A DNA stretch of 64,000 nucleotides from Parvularcula marina (GCF_003399445.1 NZ_QUQO01000001.1:1051001-1115000), one strand, 5' to 3'. Counted from the first letter of the stretch, positions 35,283 to 44,727 are shown. The notes: a model not told the origin generated them from the letters alone. Program-made: numbers and translations.

Positions 35283-36806
35283 ATGGCGTTGAACGCCAGA
35301 ATTCTTGGGCTGAGTACAGCCATTTTGCTGGTTTCGGGATGTGTCTCGGTGCCCGCAGAAGATGCCCTGTCGGGCATTGATACGCCGACAGGCTGGGCTG
35401 CTGTCTCCGCCGAAATGGCAACCGATGCAAAGCCCGTCACTGAGAACTGGCTGGCGGATCTGCATGACCCGGTCATCACCCTGCTCGTCGCCGAAGCCAT
35501 CGAGGGGAATACCAACCTCGCGGCCGCAGAAGCGCGCGTGCGTGCGACAAGAGAACGCGTCGGCATCACCCGCGCCGCTGTCCTGCCGACAGTGAACGGC
35601 GCATTGAGCGGCCGGACCGCGAAAACCCCCGCCAGTTCGCGGCTCAATTCGAACAACCAGGTTGTCGTCGTGCCGGAAACCACGACCGAAGACTTCAACC
35701 TTGGCTTTAACCTCAGCTGGGAACTCGACATCTGGGGTCGCCTGACCGACCAGACCCGCGCGGCCTATCTTGGCGCCGAAGCCGCCAAGCTCGACCTTGC
35801 CTCGACCGAGCTGTCGATTGCCGGCGGCACGGCGCAAGCCTTCTATGCTCTCACCGAAGCCCGCCTTCAGCGGCAATTGTCCGAGCGCGACGTTCAGACC
35901 GGCGAGAGCAATCTGAGCATCATCGAGCGGCGCTATAATCGCGGCATCTCCTCAAGCCTCGATGTCCGCCTTGCCCGTTCTTCACTGGCCTCATCACGCG
36001 CCACACTGGTCGCCCGTCAGCGCACGGAACAAGAAGCCGCAAGGCGGCTTGAATTCCTGCTCGGCCGCTACCCTTCCGCTGCAATTGCTTCTGCAGAAGC
36101 CCTCCCCATGCTGGACGGTTTCTGGGGAGATGGCTCGGTTGCGGTTGGCGACCCGCTCAGCCTTCTGGCGACCCGGCCGGACGTGATCGCAGCCGAGCGC
36201 CGCCTGAAAGCCGCCGGCCTCAATGCGGCAGCCGCCCGCAAAGCCCTTCTTCCCTCTCTCTCATTGAGCGGCAGCGCGTTTGAGCAGGAGTTCGAAGCCT
36301 CGAATATCTCGTTCGACCTCAGCGACGCGGCCCAGTCCCTCACCGCAAACCTTGTCCAGCCGCTCTTTCAGGGTGGCCGCTTGCGGGCGCAGGCACGCGC
36401 GGCGAAAGCCGACATGGAAGCGGTCGTCTTTGACTATGCCGGCACCGTCCTCACCGCCTATCAGGAGGTTGAGAATGCACTGGCTGCGGAGCGTTTCCTG
36501 ACAGCCCAGCTCGAAGCCCAGTCACTTGCTTTCGAGGAAGCCAAAGCCGCCGAGGAGCTGACCCAGCGTCAGTATCTCTCCGGCACGACCAACATCTTCA
36601 ACCTGATCAGCGCCCAACAGCGCCGTATCTCGGCAGAGTCGCAATATATCAGCGCATCGCGCCAGCGCCTCTCCAACCGCATCGATCTTTATCTCGCCCT
36701 CGGCGCCTCCTTTGAGGTGCCCGACGTGACCACCACAGCAAATGGTCCGGGTAACGCACAAATTGTCTCTCAGATGACACCGGACCAAAAAGGAGACCGG
36801 TCATGA
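35283..36806 (+). CDS. Efflux outer membrane lipoprotein, NodT/OprM (TolC) family
   Basis: A 507-residue protein with a lipoprotein signal MALNARILGLSTAILLVSGC (Cys20). Two repeats of the OEP family follow: WELDIWGRLTDQTRAAYL and, in the second half, LTANLVQPLFQGGRLRAQARAAKADMEA. Long coiled helices carry NLSIIERRYNRG and LTQRQYLSGTTNIFNLISAQQ. It forms the exit duct for the RND pump encoded by the next two genes, with which it overlaps by ATGA. The ATG at 35283 follows GAGG. Confidence 0.92.
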   Translation: MALNARILGLSTAILLVSGCVSVPAEDALSGIDTPTGWAAVSAEMATDAKPVTENWLADLHDPVITLLVAEAIEGNTNLAAAEARVRATRERVGITRAAVLPTVNGALSGRTAKTPASSRLNSNNQVVVVPETTTEDFNLGFNLSWELDIWGRLTDQTRAAYLGAEAAKLDLASTELSIAGGTAQAFYALTEARLQRQLSERDVQTGESNLSIIERRYNRGISSSLDVRLARSSLASSRATLVARQRTEQEAARRLEFLLGRYPSAAIASAEALPMLDGFWGDGSVAVGDPLSLLATRPDVIAAERRLKAAGLNAAAARKALLPSLSLSGSAFEQEFEASNISFDLSDAAQSLTANLVQPLFQGGRLRAQARAAKADMEAVVFDYAGTVLTAYQEVENALAAERFLTAQLEAQSLAFEEAKAAEELTQRQYLSGTTNIFNLISAQQRRISAESQYISASRQRLSNRIDLYLALGASFEVPDVTTTANGPGNAQIVSQMTPDQKGDRS

Positions 36807-38077
36807 TCCGCAAATTTCTCGTAGTTTTTGGTACGATCGGCACCGTCGTCGGGACGATTTTCGCCTTCGGTATTGTTATCGCCATCATGGGGTCCATGGC
36901 GCCAAAGCCTGAACGCACAGAGCCACAAAGCTTTGCGCCGACAGTCTTTGTCGAGGAAGTCTCCTATGGCGAGACGCAACTGACCGTGTACGCACAAGGT
37001 GAAGTTCGCCCGAAACAGGAAATCAACCTGACCAGTCAGGTCGGCGGGAAGATCACCTCGGTCTCGGAAGAGTTTGCCGATGGCGGCGTCATCGAGAAAG
37101 GCCAGATCCTCGTTCAGATCGAGGATGCCGATTATCGTCTCGCCGTCACCCGCGCGCAGGCGCAGGTTGCCCAGTCGAAAACGGCGCTCGAAATCGAGCA
37201 GGCCGAAGCTGAGCTTGCCCGTCAGGATTACGAAGAACTCTCCGGCATTTCCGGGAGTGAAGGTCCTTCCGATCTGACATTGCGCCGGCCACAACTGGCC
37301 CGCGCGGAAGCGGATTATCAGGCGGCACTCGCTAATCTTCGTGATGCCGAGCTGGCGCTTGGTCGGACTTCCATCCGCGCGCCGTTCAATGGCCGGGTTC
37401 GGAGCATTAGCGCCAATACAGGGCAGTTCATCTCACCGGGCCAGCAGCTTGGTCGGATCTTCTCAACTGACGTTGCCGAAATCCGCCTGCCGCTGACTGA
37501 TGAAGACCTTGGCCGCCTCAACATGTCACTTGCTTTCAATGACCCAAAAAACGGGCCCAATGTGAAGCTTTCGGTGATTGCGGCGGGTGCTGAACGTAAC
37601 TGGACCGGTCGTGTCGTCCGCGTTGACGCCGCTATCGATGCATCAACCCGTCAGGTCGCAGCTATCGTACAGGTTCTGGAGCCTTACGGCGCCGGCTCTG
37701 ACAATGGCTTCCCTCTGGCTGTCGGCCTGTTTGTCGATGCAGAAATCGAAGGGCCTGTTCTTGATCGTGCGGTCACATTGCCGCGTGTTGCGATTGTTGA
37801 TGGCGCTTCGGTCTTTGTCGTGACCGATGAAGATACTGTCGAGAAACGTCCCGTCACCATCGCTGCCTATACCCGCGATGGCGCAGTCATTACCTCAGGT
37901 CTCGAACCGGGCGAGCGAGTTGCTGTTTCCCGCGTCGCTGTTCCCGAAGGAACGGAAATCCGTCCGCTCGATCCCAGCGCGCCGACGGCAGATAGAGAGA
38001 CTGACGAAAGCGAAGACGGTGGTGATGTGAACACTGCCGACGCCGCCAGCGCCGGGAGTGAAGGAGCCGTCCAATGA
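36803..38077 (+). CDS. RND efflux periplasmic adaptor subunit
   Basis: A 424-residue membrane fusion protein. Residues 1-35 hold a membrane anchor (FGTIGTVVGTIFAFGIVIAIMG). The lipoyl halves are YAQGEVRPKQEINLTSQVGGKIT and TSIRAPFNGRVRSIS, around a coiled hairpin (about 115-190). The beta-barrel and membrane-proximal domains follow, and the tail is Asp/Glu rich. It bridges the outer membrane duct and the permease. Overlaps at both ends show a single operon. Confidence 0.92.
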   Translation: MIRKFLVVFGTIGTVVGTIFAFGIVIAIMGSMAPKPERTEPQSFAPTVFVEEVSYGETQLTVYAQGEVRPKQEINLTSQVGGKITSVSEEFADGGVIEKGQILVQIEDADYRLAVTRAQAQVAQSKTALEIEQAEAELARQDYEELSGISGSEGPSDLTLRRPQLARAEADYQAALANLRDAELALGRTSIRAPFNGRVRSISANTGQFISPGQQLGRIFSTDVAEIRLPLTDEDLGRLNMSLAFNDPKNGPNVKLSVIAAGAERNWTGRVVRVDAAIDASTRQVAAIVQVLEPYGAGSDNGFPLAVGLFVDAEIEGPVLDRAVTLPRVAIVDGASVFVVTDEDTVEKRPVTIAAYTRDGAVITSGLEPGERVAVSRVAVPEGTEIRPLDPSAPTADRETDESEDGGDVNTADAASAGSEGAVQ

Positions 38078-41000
38078 ACGGATTGATCGCCTGGTGGGCG
38101 CGTAACAGCGTCGCCGCCAACCTCCTCATGTTCCTGATCCTCGTGGTCGGGGTACTGATGTTCTTCCGTATCGAGCGGGAAGTCTTCCCGAGCGGTAAGC
38201 TCGACGTGGTCTCGGTTAATGTTGCTTGGCCTGGCGCCTCTCCGCGCGAAGTTGAGGAACAGATCGTCCTCAGGCTCGAAGAAGCCGTCACCGGCCTCGA
38301 CAACGTCAAGGAAATCCGTGCGGAAGTCCGTGAAGGGAGTGCCAGCCTCTCGATCGAGATGAAGTCGGAAGCTGATTTCGACGTCTTTCTCAACGAGGTA
38401 AAATCCCGCATCGACGGTGTCTCTAACCTCCCGCAATCCTCGTTCCCGCCGGTAGTGAGCCGAATTACAGCCGATGTGGAAATGAGTTTCGTCACACTGA
38501 CCGGCGATCCGGAAATTGTGACGGAGGTGCAGCTGAACCGCCTTGCACGGGTTTACCGGGACGAGTTGGCCCAGATCCCCGGCGGCTCTCCTGTCGTCAA
38601 CATTCAAGGCTACCGTCAGGAAGAAGTGTCTGTTGAAGTCACCGAAGCGGCCCTGCGCCGGTACGGCCTGACTTTTGACAATGTGGCCACCGCGATCCGC
38701 GGCTCCTCGCTCAACCGTTCCATGGGCGAAGTGCGAACCTCGACGGGCGATGTCCCCCTCGCTTCCCGCCAGCTCGCCGATTCCGCCGAGGAATTCGAGC
38801 AGATCGTCGTGCGCCGGAATCAGGACGGCAGCGTTATTCGTGTCGGCGATGTTGCGACCGTCACAGATGGTTTCCCGGATGCGAATTTCATCTACCGGAT
38901 CAACGGCAAGCCAGGCCGCCAGTTACAGGTGATGCAGCCTGAAACCGTAAATATTGTCTCTGCCTCTAAAGCTATCCAGGCATGGGTTGATCAGAAACAG
39001 TCCGATCTGCCTCCTGGAATCGAGCTGAAACACCAGTTCACTCTGGCAGAACTTTATTACGCCCGGATGGAACTGGTCAGCTCCAACGCCCTCATGGGTC
39101 TTGTCCTTGTCCTGATCATCCTGGTGCTCTTCCTGCGCCCTGTCGTTGCCTTCTGGGTGGCTGCCGGCATCGCCATTTCCTTCATCGGGACATTCATCTT
39201 CCTGCCAGCGGTCGGCGTATCGCTGAACATGCTCTCGCTGTTCGCGATGCTGCTGGTGATCGGGATTGTGGTCGATGATGCGCTTATTGTGGGGGAGAGT
39301 ATCCACCGCATGACAGAGCGGGGCAAAACCGGCCTCACCGCTGCTATCGTTGGCACACAGATTGTCATCAAACCGGTGGTTTTTGCTGTTCTGACCACCA
39401 TGATTGCTTTCTCGCCCTTCCTGTTCATCGGCGGGGTCACGGCGGACTTCACCAAGCATATCGCCTGGACGATTATGTTTGCGCTGACATTTTCGCTGAT
39501 CGAAAGCTTCCTCATCTTGCCGGCGCACTTGTCGCACATGAAGAAGCCGGAACCCAAAGGGCTGCTGAAATTTCAGGAGCAGCTGGCTGACAGCCTTCTG
39601 TGGTTCTCCGATCGGTTCTACCGCCCCCTGATTAAGCTGTCGCTCGCGGCGCGCTATCTGACGGTGTTCCTCTTCATCGGGTTCTTCGCCATTTCCATCG
39701 CGCTCGTCGCGCAGGGCCATGTGAAGTTCAACTTCATGCCGGAAGTCGAGCAGCGCTTCATCCAGATGCGCGTCGATATGCAGCGCGGCACGCCCTTCTC
39801 GCGGACGCTGCAGGTCTATGACCAGGTCGAACAAGCCATGTCGGAACTCGACGAAAAGCTCGAAGAACGAAATGGCATGCCGATCATCCAGTCCCGTGAA
39901 GTCTGGGCATGGTCGGGCGGGATGTTTGTGTTCCTCCTGATGGAAGACTCAGACAAACGCGATCAGACGCTCGGTGAAGTCGGTGATGATTTTCGGGATC
40001 TCATTGGTCCCATTCCGGATGCGGAAGATGTCAGCATCAACTCGACCTTCTCTGATAATGGCAATGACCGTTTTGTCGTCAGCCTTGAATCGACCGATCT
40101 TGAAGAACTTCAGCTCGTCGTCAGCGAAATCCGTGAATATCTCGGCCAGTATGGCGAGCTTTACGATATCGGGGACAGCTTCGAGGCGTCTCAGGAAGAA
40201 CTGATCTTTACCCTGAAACCCGGTGCTGACCGGTTCGGCCTGACGATCGGGGAAATCTCAAGACAGGTCCGCCAGGCCTTCTACGGAGAGGAAGCCCAGC
40301 GCCTGCCGCGCGGTGGCCAGGACGTCCGCGTCATGGTGCGCTATCCGCTCGAAACCCGTGAGTCGCTGGAAAGCCTCTCGAGCATGCGGATCCGGACCCC
40401 TGATGGCCGCGAGATCGCCCTCTCCGCTGTCGCCGACATTTCCTATGCGCCGGCGGTGCGTCGGATCAGCCGCGTTGACCGTAAACGCTCCGTGCGCATC
40501 TGGTCACGTATTCGTGATGGCGCGGATGCCGGGCCTCTGCGGAAGGAATTCTACGGCACCTATGTGCCGCAGCTCCTCACCAACCACCCCAAGGTTGAGG
40601 TGAGCCGCCGTGGTGCGGATCAGGAACAGGCAGAGTTCATGTCGAACATCATGACACTCTACATCATGGCGCTCTTCGGCATGTATATGCTGATTGCGAT
40701 CGGCTTTGGCTCTTACTTCCAGCCAATCCTGGTGCTGTTCGCGATTCCCTTTGGGTTCATGGGGGCTGTGTTCGGCCACCTCCTCATGGGCGAGAATTTC
40801 GCGATGTTCTCGATCTTCGGGATTTGCGCGGCGGGGGGCGTGGTCGTGAACGACAACCTGGTCCTCGTCGATTACGTCAACCGATTGCGAAAAGAAGGTG
40901 CAGGGGCGTTCGCGGCCCTTGTTGAGGCAGGGGTCGTCCGTTTCCGGCCTATTCTGCTCACCTCGGTGACAACCTTTGTCGGCCTTGTCCCGATCATGCT

Positions 41001-41292
41001 GGAAAACAGCTTTGATGCGAAGTTCCTGCGGCCCATGGTGATCAGCCTTGCCTTCGGGGTTTTCTTCGCCCTCTTCGTCACGCTGATCTTCGTGCCGGCC
41101 ATGTATGCGGTGGGTGTCGATATTGCCCGCTTCTTCCGCGGCCTCTGGACCGGCGAGAAACAGCCTGCCCTTGGTGAAGGTGATTCGAAAACGCATGAGA
41201 TCCCGGATATTGACCCGCATGCGCCGGATTTTGAGGATCCACATCATCACGACGGCGATGGTGACCACAAGGAATGGCAACCAGCAGAATAA
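38074..41292 (+). CDS. RND efflux permease (HAE1-like)
   Basis: A 1072-residue inner membrane pump. The start MNGLIAWWARNSVAANLLMF leads to TM1. The porter loop follows to ~330, then TM2-TM6 with the proton-relay motif GIVVDDALIVGESIHRM. The second porter block and last helices (GICAAGGVVVNDNLVLVDYVNRLRKEG) complete the fold. The last 30 residues are His/Asp rich (DPHHHDGDGDH), possibly metal-binding. The closest group is a broad drug/metabolite branch; substrates are unknown. No regulator gene is adjacent. Confidence 0.94.
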   Translation: MNGLIAWWARNSVAANLLMFLILVVGVLMFFRIEREVFPSGKLDVVSVNVAWPGASPREVEEQIVLRLEEAVTGLDNVKEIRAEVREGSASLSIEMKSEADFDVFLNEVKSRIDGVSNLPQSSFPPVVSRITADVEMSFVTLTGDPEIVTEVQLNRLARVYRDELAQIPGGSPVVNIQGYRQEEVSVEVTEAALRRYGLTFDNVATAIRGSSLNRSMGEVRTSTGDVPLASRQLADSAEEFEQIVVRRNQDGSVIRVGDVATVTDGFPDANFIYRINGKPGRQLQVMQPETVNIVSASKAIQAWVDQKQSDLPPGIELKHQFTLAELYYARMELVSSNALMGLVLVLIILVLFLRPVVAFWVAAGIAISFIGTFIFLPAVGVSLNMLSLFAMLLVIGIVVDDALIVGESIHRMTERGKTGLTAAIVGTQIVIKPVVFAVLTTMIAFSPFLFIGGVTADFTKHIAWTIMFALTFSLIESFLILPAHLSHMKKPEPKGLLKFQEQLADSLLWFSDRFYRPLIKLSLAARYLTVFLFIGFFAISIALVAQGHVKFNFMPEVEQRFIQMRVDMQRGTPFSRTLQVYDQVEQAMSELDEKLEERNGMPIIQSREVWAWSGGMFVFLLMEDSDKRDQTLGEVGDDFRDLIGPIPDAEDVSINSTFSDNGNDRFVVSLESTDLEELQLVVSEIREYLGQYGELYDIGDSFEASQEELIFTLKPGADRFGLTIGEISRQVRQAFYGEEAQRLPRGGQDVRVMVRYPLETRESLESLSSMRIRTPDGREIALSAVADISYAPAVRRISRVDRKRSVRIWSRIRDGADAGPLRKEFYGTYVPQLLTNHPKVEVSRRGADQEQAEFMSNIMTLYIMALFGMYMLIAIGFGSYFQPILVLFAIPFGFMGAVFGHLLMGENFAMFSIFGICAAGGVVVNDNLVLVDYVNRLRKEGAGAFAALVEAGVVRFRPILLTSVTTFVGLVPIMLENSFDAKFLRPMVISLAFGVFFALFVTLIFVPAMYAVGVDIARFFRGLWTGEKQPALGEGDSKTHEIPDIDPHAPDFEDPHHHDGDGDHKEWQPAE

Positions 41293-41297
41293 TGCGA

Positions 41298-41318
41298 GCG
41301 CGCGGATTTTCCGCGCGC
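41298..41318 (+). other. GC-rich hairpin after the RND operon
   Basis: A perfect 8-bp stem GCGCGCGG/CCGCGCGC with an ATTTT loop. It starts 6 bp after the permease stop. There is no T-run, so it may be a 3' stabiliser rather than a terminator. Confidence 0.6.
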
Positions 41319-41319
41319 C

Positions 41320-41336
41320 GTTAACCCCGCGTTAAC
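41320..41336 (+). promoter_or_regulatory. Perfect CtrA box
   Basis: TTAA-CCCCGCG-TTAAC at 41321-41336 matches the full CtrA consensus (TTAA-N7-TTAAC), flanked by G to make a symmetric GTTAAC pair. Further TTAA and TTTAACC elements follow at 41346-41358. It lies in a 205-bp space between the RND operon and tRNA-Asn, with a strong terminator 63 bp downstream but no gene in between. Confidence 0.55.
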
Positions 41337-41398
41337 TCTGGCCACTTAATCTTTAACCATCTTCTCTCCCAGGAAGATAACCCACCATACCCCCAAGG

Positions 41399-41430
41399 CG
41401 GCCCCGCTCCCCAGGCGGGGCCGTTTTTTA
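41399..41430 (+). terminator. Strong Rho-independent terminator
   Basis: A perfect 9-bp stem CGGCCCCGC/GCGGGGCCG with a TCCCCAG loop and six T. It lies 107 bp past the RND permease stop and 66 bp before tRNA-Asn. It may end the RND operon or a short transcript started near the CtrA box. Confidence 0.93.
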
Positions 41431-41496
41431 TTCATCGGCCGAAAAAATGGGCTGGATTTGGCGGCACAAGCTGGTATAGCCGCCCCTCTAAAATGT

Positions 41497-41571
41497 TCCG
41501 GAGTAGCTCAGTGGTAGAGCAAGCGACTGTTAATCGCTTGGCCGGGGGTTCGAATCCCTCCTCCGGAGCCA
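41497..41571 (+). tRNA. tRNA-Asn (GTT)
   Basis: The acceptor stem TCCGGAG/CTCCGGA, discriminator G and encoded CCA are present. The anticodon loop CTGTTAA gives GTT, and the T arm GGGGG-TTCGAAT-CCCTC has one wobble. The D arm is GCTC-AGTGGTA-GAGC. It is 75 nt long. Confidence 0.97.
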
Positions 41572-41714
41572 TCTTTTCTAGATAGTTCATACTCAGCAGC
41601 CTGATGGTTCAGCTCATCGGCACGAAACCTCACGCTGCTTGATCTCCCTCACCCGCCGTTATTGAAAATAATTCTTAAGTGCGGTTGACGATCAACGCAC
41701 ATGAGCCCAGAGAT

Positions 41715-41729
41715 TGCGAATTATTCGCA
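41715..41729. promoter_or_regulatory. Fur-like 7-1-7 palindrome
   Basis: TGCGAAT-T-ATTCGCA is a perfect 7-1-7 inverted repeat. It matches the classical Fur core TGATAAT-N-ATTATCA at 10 of 14 defined positions and lies 30 bp before the TonB receptor start. Upstream at 41684-41696 is a second small inverted repeat (GTTGA-CGA-TCAAC). Iron repression fits the gene downstream. Confidence 0.55.
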
Positions 41730-41759
41730 TTAGCGATCAAGTTCTCTTCAGGGGTATCC

Positions 41760-43967
41760 ATGTCACAGTCTCAATCGGATGCGGCCTCCCGCCGCAACAG
41801 CATCTTTTATGGCACCGCCATGGCGCTTTTCGCCGTCGGCAGCGCGCAGGCCGCACCGTCGGGCGTGTCCGACCTCACGCCGGGCGATGATGACGATGTC
41901 ATCGTCGTCGAAGGTGAAGGCGCCGATTACAAGCGTGAAGCCGACTCCCCGAAATACACCGCCGACCTGATCGACACGCCGCGCGCCGTCACCGTGATTG
42001 GCGAAGACGTGATGCGCGACCTTGCTGCCGCCTCCCTCACCGACGCCCTGCGCACCGTGCCGGGCATCACCATGGCCATGGGCGAAGGCGGGCAGCCCTT
42101 CGCCGACCGCCCCTTCATTCGCGGCAGCGAGTCGACCTCCGGCATCCTTGTGAACGGCCTGCGCGATTCCAGCGCCCAGTCGCGGGACGTCTATAATCTT
42201 GAACAAATCGAAGTCGCCAAGGGCCCGAACGGGGCTTTTGCCGGGCGCGGCGCGCCGGGCGGCTCGATCAACCTCGTCACCAAAAAGGCCCGCGCGGAGG
42301 ACTTCGTCCATGTCTCTCTTCGTGGCGGCAATGCCAACCAGGCCCGTGGTGAGCTCGACGCCAATACGGTCATCACGGATGATCTCGCCCTGCGCCTCAA
42401 TTTCCTGTGGCAGGAATCGGAAATCCCGGGCCGCGATGCGGTCTTTGACAATCGCTGGGGCTTTGCGCCGACCCTGACCTGGGGGCTGACCGGCCCGACC
42501 TCGGTGAAGGTCAGCTATGAGCATTATGAGAGCGACGGCCTGATCGATTACGGCCATCCGCTCGACCCCGTCACCGGCAAGCCGATCAAAGATATCGACC
42601 CCGATAACTTCTATGGCCTCGTCGTGCGGGACTTCAACAAGACCGCGCTTGATTCGGGTCTTGTCGAGTTTAGCCACCAGTTCAACGAGAATGTCAGCAT
42701 CCGGAACGTGACCCGCTATGCGGAATCCTTCACAGACTATATCGCCAGCAACCCGGATGACAGCCAGGGCAATGTCATCAACGGCCTCGTCATCCGCAAT
42801 GTGAAGAGCAACAATTCGCACAATGAGACGCTGGTCAATCAGACCGACCTGATTGCACGCTTCACGACAGGCAGTGTTGAGCACAGCGTCGCCACCGGGT
42901 TCGAATTCTCCTCAGAGGAAACGGTCCGCGCGACCTATCTCGTCGAGCAGCTCGCGCCCGGCGGCGTGACGATCCCCCGCGGCGGCTGTGACATGTTCGG
43001 CGCCGGCGCCCCGAGCGGATATAACTGTACGGACCTTTATGATCCGAACCCGAATGATCCATGGACGGGCAACATCACCCTGCGCGCGCCGACAACGACA
43101 GAAGTCGACACGATGGGCGCCTATATCTTTGACACGGTGACCTTGTCTGAGAACCTCCTCTTTAATGCCGGCGTCCGCTATGATGATTTCAGTACCGAGA
43201 CGTCGACAGATCTTTCCAATGACGACAGCTTCGTCACCTATCAGGCTGGCCTCGTCTACAAGCCGCGCAAGAATGGCAGCATCTATGCGTCCTTCGGCAC
43301 CTCAGTCAGCCCGTCGGGCGTGACCGCCGGGGACGGCAGCGAGAACATCTCAACCCGGAACGAAGACCTCGAGCCGGAAAAAGGCCGGAACTATGAGCTC
43401 GGCACGAAATGGGAGCTTTATGGCGACCACCTCTCGCTGGAAGCTGCCATCTTCCGCACGGATGTGATTGACGACCATGTGGCCATTGAGGCCGGACGCG
43501 GCGCGGCGCAGGCCGCCGTCGGCAAGACCCGGGTGCAGGGGATCGAACTCTCCGCAGCCGGACAGCTCACCGACATCTGGAGCATCTTCGGCGGCTACAG
43601 CTTCCTTGATTCAGAAATCATCGATGCTGGCCCGATCAATGAGGACACCGAAGGCAACCAGCTGCCGAACACGCCGGAGCACAGCTTCAGCCTCTGGACC
43701 TCTGTCGCCCCAATCGAGCGCCTCAATATCGGCGGCGGCGCCTTCTGTCAGTCCGAGCGCTTCGGCAACACGGCCAACACAAAAAGCGTCGACGGCTATT
43801 GCCGCTATGATGCGAACGCCAGCTACCTCTTCTCCGAAAAGGTCGCCTTCCAGCTCAACTTCCAGAACCTGACCGATGAGCGCTATTATGAGCGGGTCTA
43901 CACGACCCATATGGCGACCATCGCGGCGGGGCGTTCGATTACCGGTACGCTGCGTTTCAGTTTCTGA
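41760..43967 (+). CDS. TonB-dependent siderophore receptor
   Basis: A 735-residue outer membrane receptor. The signal peptide ends at AMALFAVGSAQA. A TonB-box-like segment (DDVIVVEGEG) comes next. The plug domain reads DTPRAVTVIGEDVMRDLAAASLTDALRTVPGI and GRGAPGGSINLVTKKA, and the barrel ends at RSITGTLRFSF, with a terminal aromatic residue. A Cys pair (GGCDMFGAGAPSGYNC) marks an extracellular loop. The closest group is the catecholate receptor family (Fiu/CirA/FcuA-like). The start with AGGGG is at 41760. A Fur-like site precedes it and piuC follows, as in other iron uptake loci. Confidence 0.93.
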   Translation: MSQSQSDAASRRNSIFYGTAMALFAVGSAQAAPSGVSDLTPGDDDDVIVVEGEGADYKREADSPKYTADLIDTPRAVTVIGEDVMRDLAAASLTDALRTVPGITMAMGEGGQPFADRPFIRGSESTSGILVNGLRDSSAQSRDVYNLEQIEVAKGPNGAFAGRGAPGGSINLVTKKARAEDFVHVSLRGGNANQARGELDANTVITDDLALRLNFLWQESEIPGRDAVFDNRWGFAPTLTWGLTGPTSVKVSYEHYESDGLIDYGHPLDPVTGKPIKDIDPDNFYGLVVRDFNKTALDSGLVEFSHQFNENVSIRNVTRYAESFTDYIASNPDDSQGNVINGLVIRNVKSNNSHNETLVNQTDLIARFTTGSVEHSVATGFEFSSEETVRATYLVEQLAPGGVTIPRGGCDMFGAGAPSGYNCTDLYDPNPNDPWTGNITLRAPTTTEVDTMGAYIFDTVTLSENLLFNAGVRYDDFSTETSTDLSNDDSFVTYQAGLVYKPRKNGSIYASFGTSVSPSGVTAGDGSENISTRNEDLEPEKGRNYELGTKWELYGDHLSLEAAIFRTDVIDDHVAIEAGRGAAQAAVGKTRVQGIELSAAGQLTDIWSIFGGYSFLDSEIIDAGPINEDTEGNQLPNTPEHSFSLWTSVAPIERLNIGGGAFCQSERFGNTANTKSVDGYCRYDANASYLFSEKVAFQLNFQNLTDERYYERVYTTHMATIAAGRSITGTLRFSF

Positions 43968-43988
43968 TCCGTATCTCTGACCACAAGG

Positions 43989-44018
43989 CCCTCTCCCATC
44001 ATCGGAGGGGGTTTTCTT
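43989..44018 (+). terminator. Terminator after the TonB receptor
   Basis: CCCTCTCC pairs with GGAGGGGG (8 bp, one G-T wobble) around a CATCATC loop, followed by TTTTCTTCTTT. It lies 22 bp after the receptor stop and only 28 bp before piuC, so piuC depends either on readthrough or on a promoter hidden here. Confidence 0.75.
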
Positions 44019-44046
44019 CTTTCCCCCTCACCTCCACTATGCGCTT

Positions 44047-44727
44047 ATGCTAGTTCAAATCCCTGATGTTCTGACGCCGGAGCAGGTGCGCGAAGTCCGC
44101 CGCATCATTGATGCGGGCGAATGGGTCGACGGCAATATGACCTCTGGCGCCCAAGCCGCTCGTGCCAAGCGCAACCAGCAGCTTGATGAGAAATCCGCCA
44201 CGACGGCAAAGGCGCAAGGCATCATCTATGACGCCCTGCAGCAAAGCCCCGGCTTCATTTCGGCGGTTCTTCCGCTCAAGGTCTATCCGCCGCTCTTTAA
44301 TCGCTATCAGGGCGGGGAATCCTTCGGCAATCATGTCGATAATGCGATCCGTCCCTTGCCCGGCAAGGAAGACCGTATCAGGACGGATGTCTCAACGACC
44401 CTGTTCCTGTGTGAGCCTGATGAATATGAAGGCGGCGAGCTGCTGATCGACGATACCTATGGCACGCATTCGGTCAAACTGCCGGCCGGTCACGCGGTCA
44501 TCTATCCCTCAACCAGCCTGCACCGCGTTGCAGCCGTCACTGAAGGCGCGCGTGTCGCGTCCTTCTTCTGGACACAGAGCATGGTGAGGGACGACACCCA
44601 GCGCGCGCTCCTCTATGAGCTCGACCAGTCGATCCAGTCGCTCTACCAGACGCAACCCGACGCACCCGAAATTGTGCGACTGACCGGCATCTACCATAAC
44701 CTGATCCGCCAATGGGCGGAGGTTTAA
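44047..44727 (+). CDS. piuC: PKHD-type Fe(II)/2-oxoglutarate dioxygenase, PiuC/YbiX
   Basis: A 226-residue protein. The metal ligands His96 and Asp98 (NHVDNAIR) and His159 (LHRVAAV) are present, and Arg169 (GARVASFFW) binds 2-oxoglutarate. [21 protein letters not shown] is the typical start. It is known as an iron-regulated hydroxylase adjacent to TonB siderophore receptors. No good ribosome site is seen before the ATG. It faces the rfb operon with a 6-bp gap. Confidence 0.93.
   Translation: MLVQIPDVLTPEQVREVRRIIDAGEWVDGNMTSGAQAARAKRNQQLDEKSATTAKAQGIIYDALQQSPGFISAVLPLKVYPPLFNRYQGGESFGNHVDNAIRPLPGKEDRIRTDVSTTLFLCEPDEYEGGELLIDDTYGTHSVKLPAGHAVIYPSTSLHRVAAVTEGARVASFFWTQSMVRDDTQRALLYELDQSIQSLYQTQPDAPEIVRLTGIYHNLIRQWAEV

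Noticed and set aside
41763-42884. Long minus-strand frame (373 aa) over the TonB receptor
   Set aside because: Antisense shadow of a supported receptor gene.
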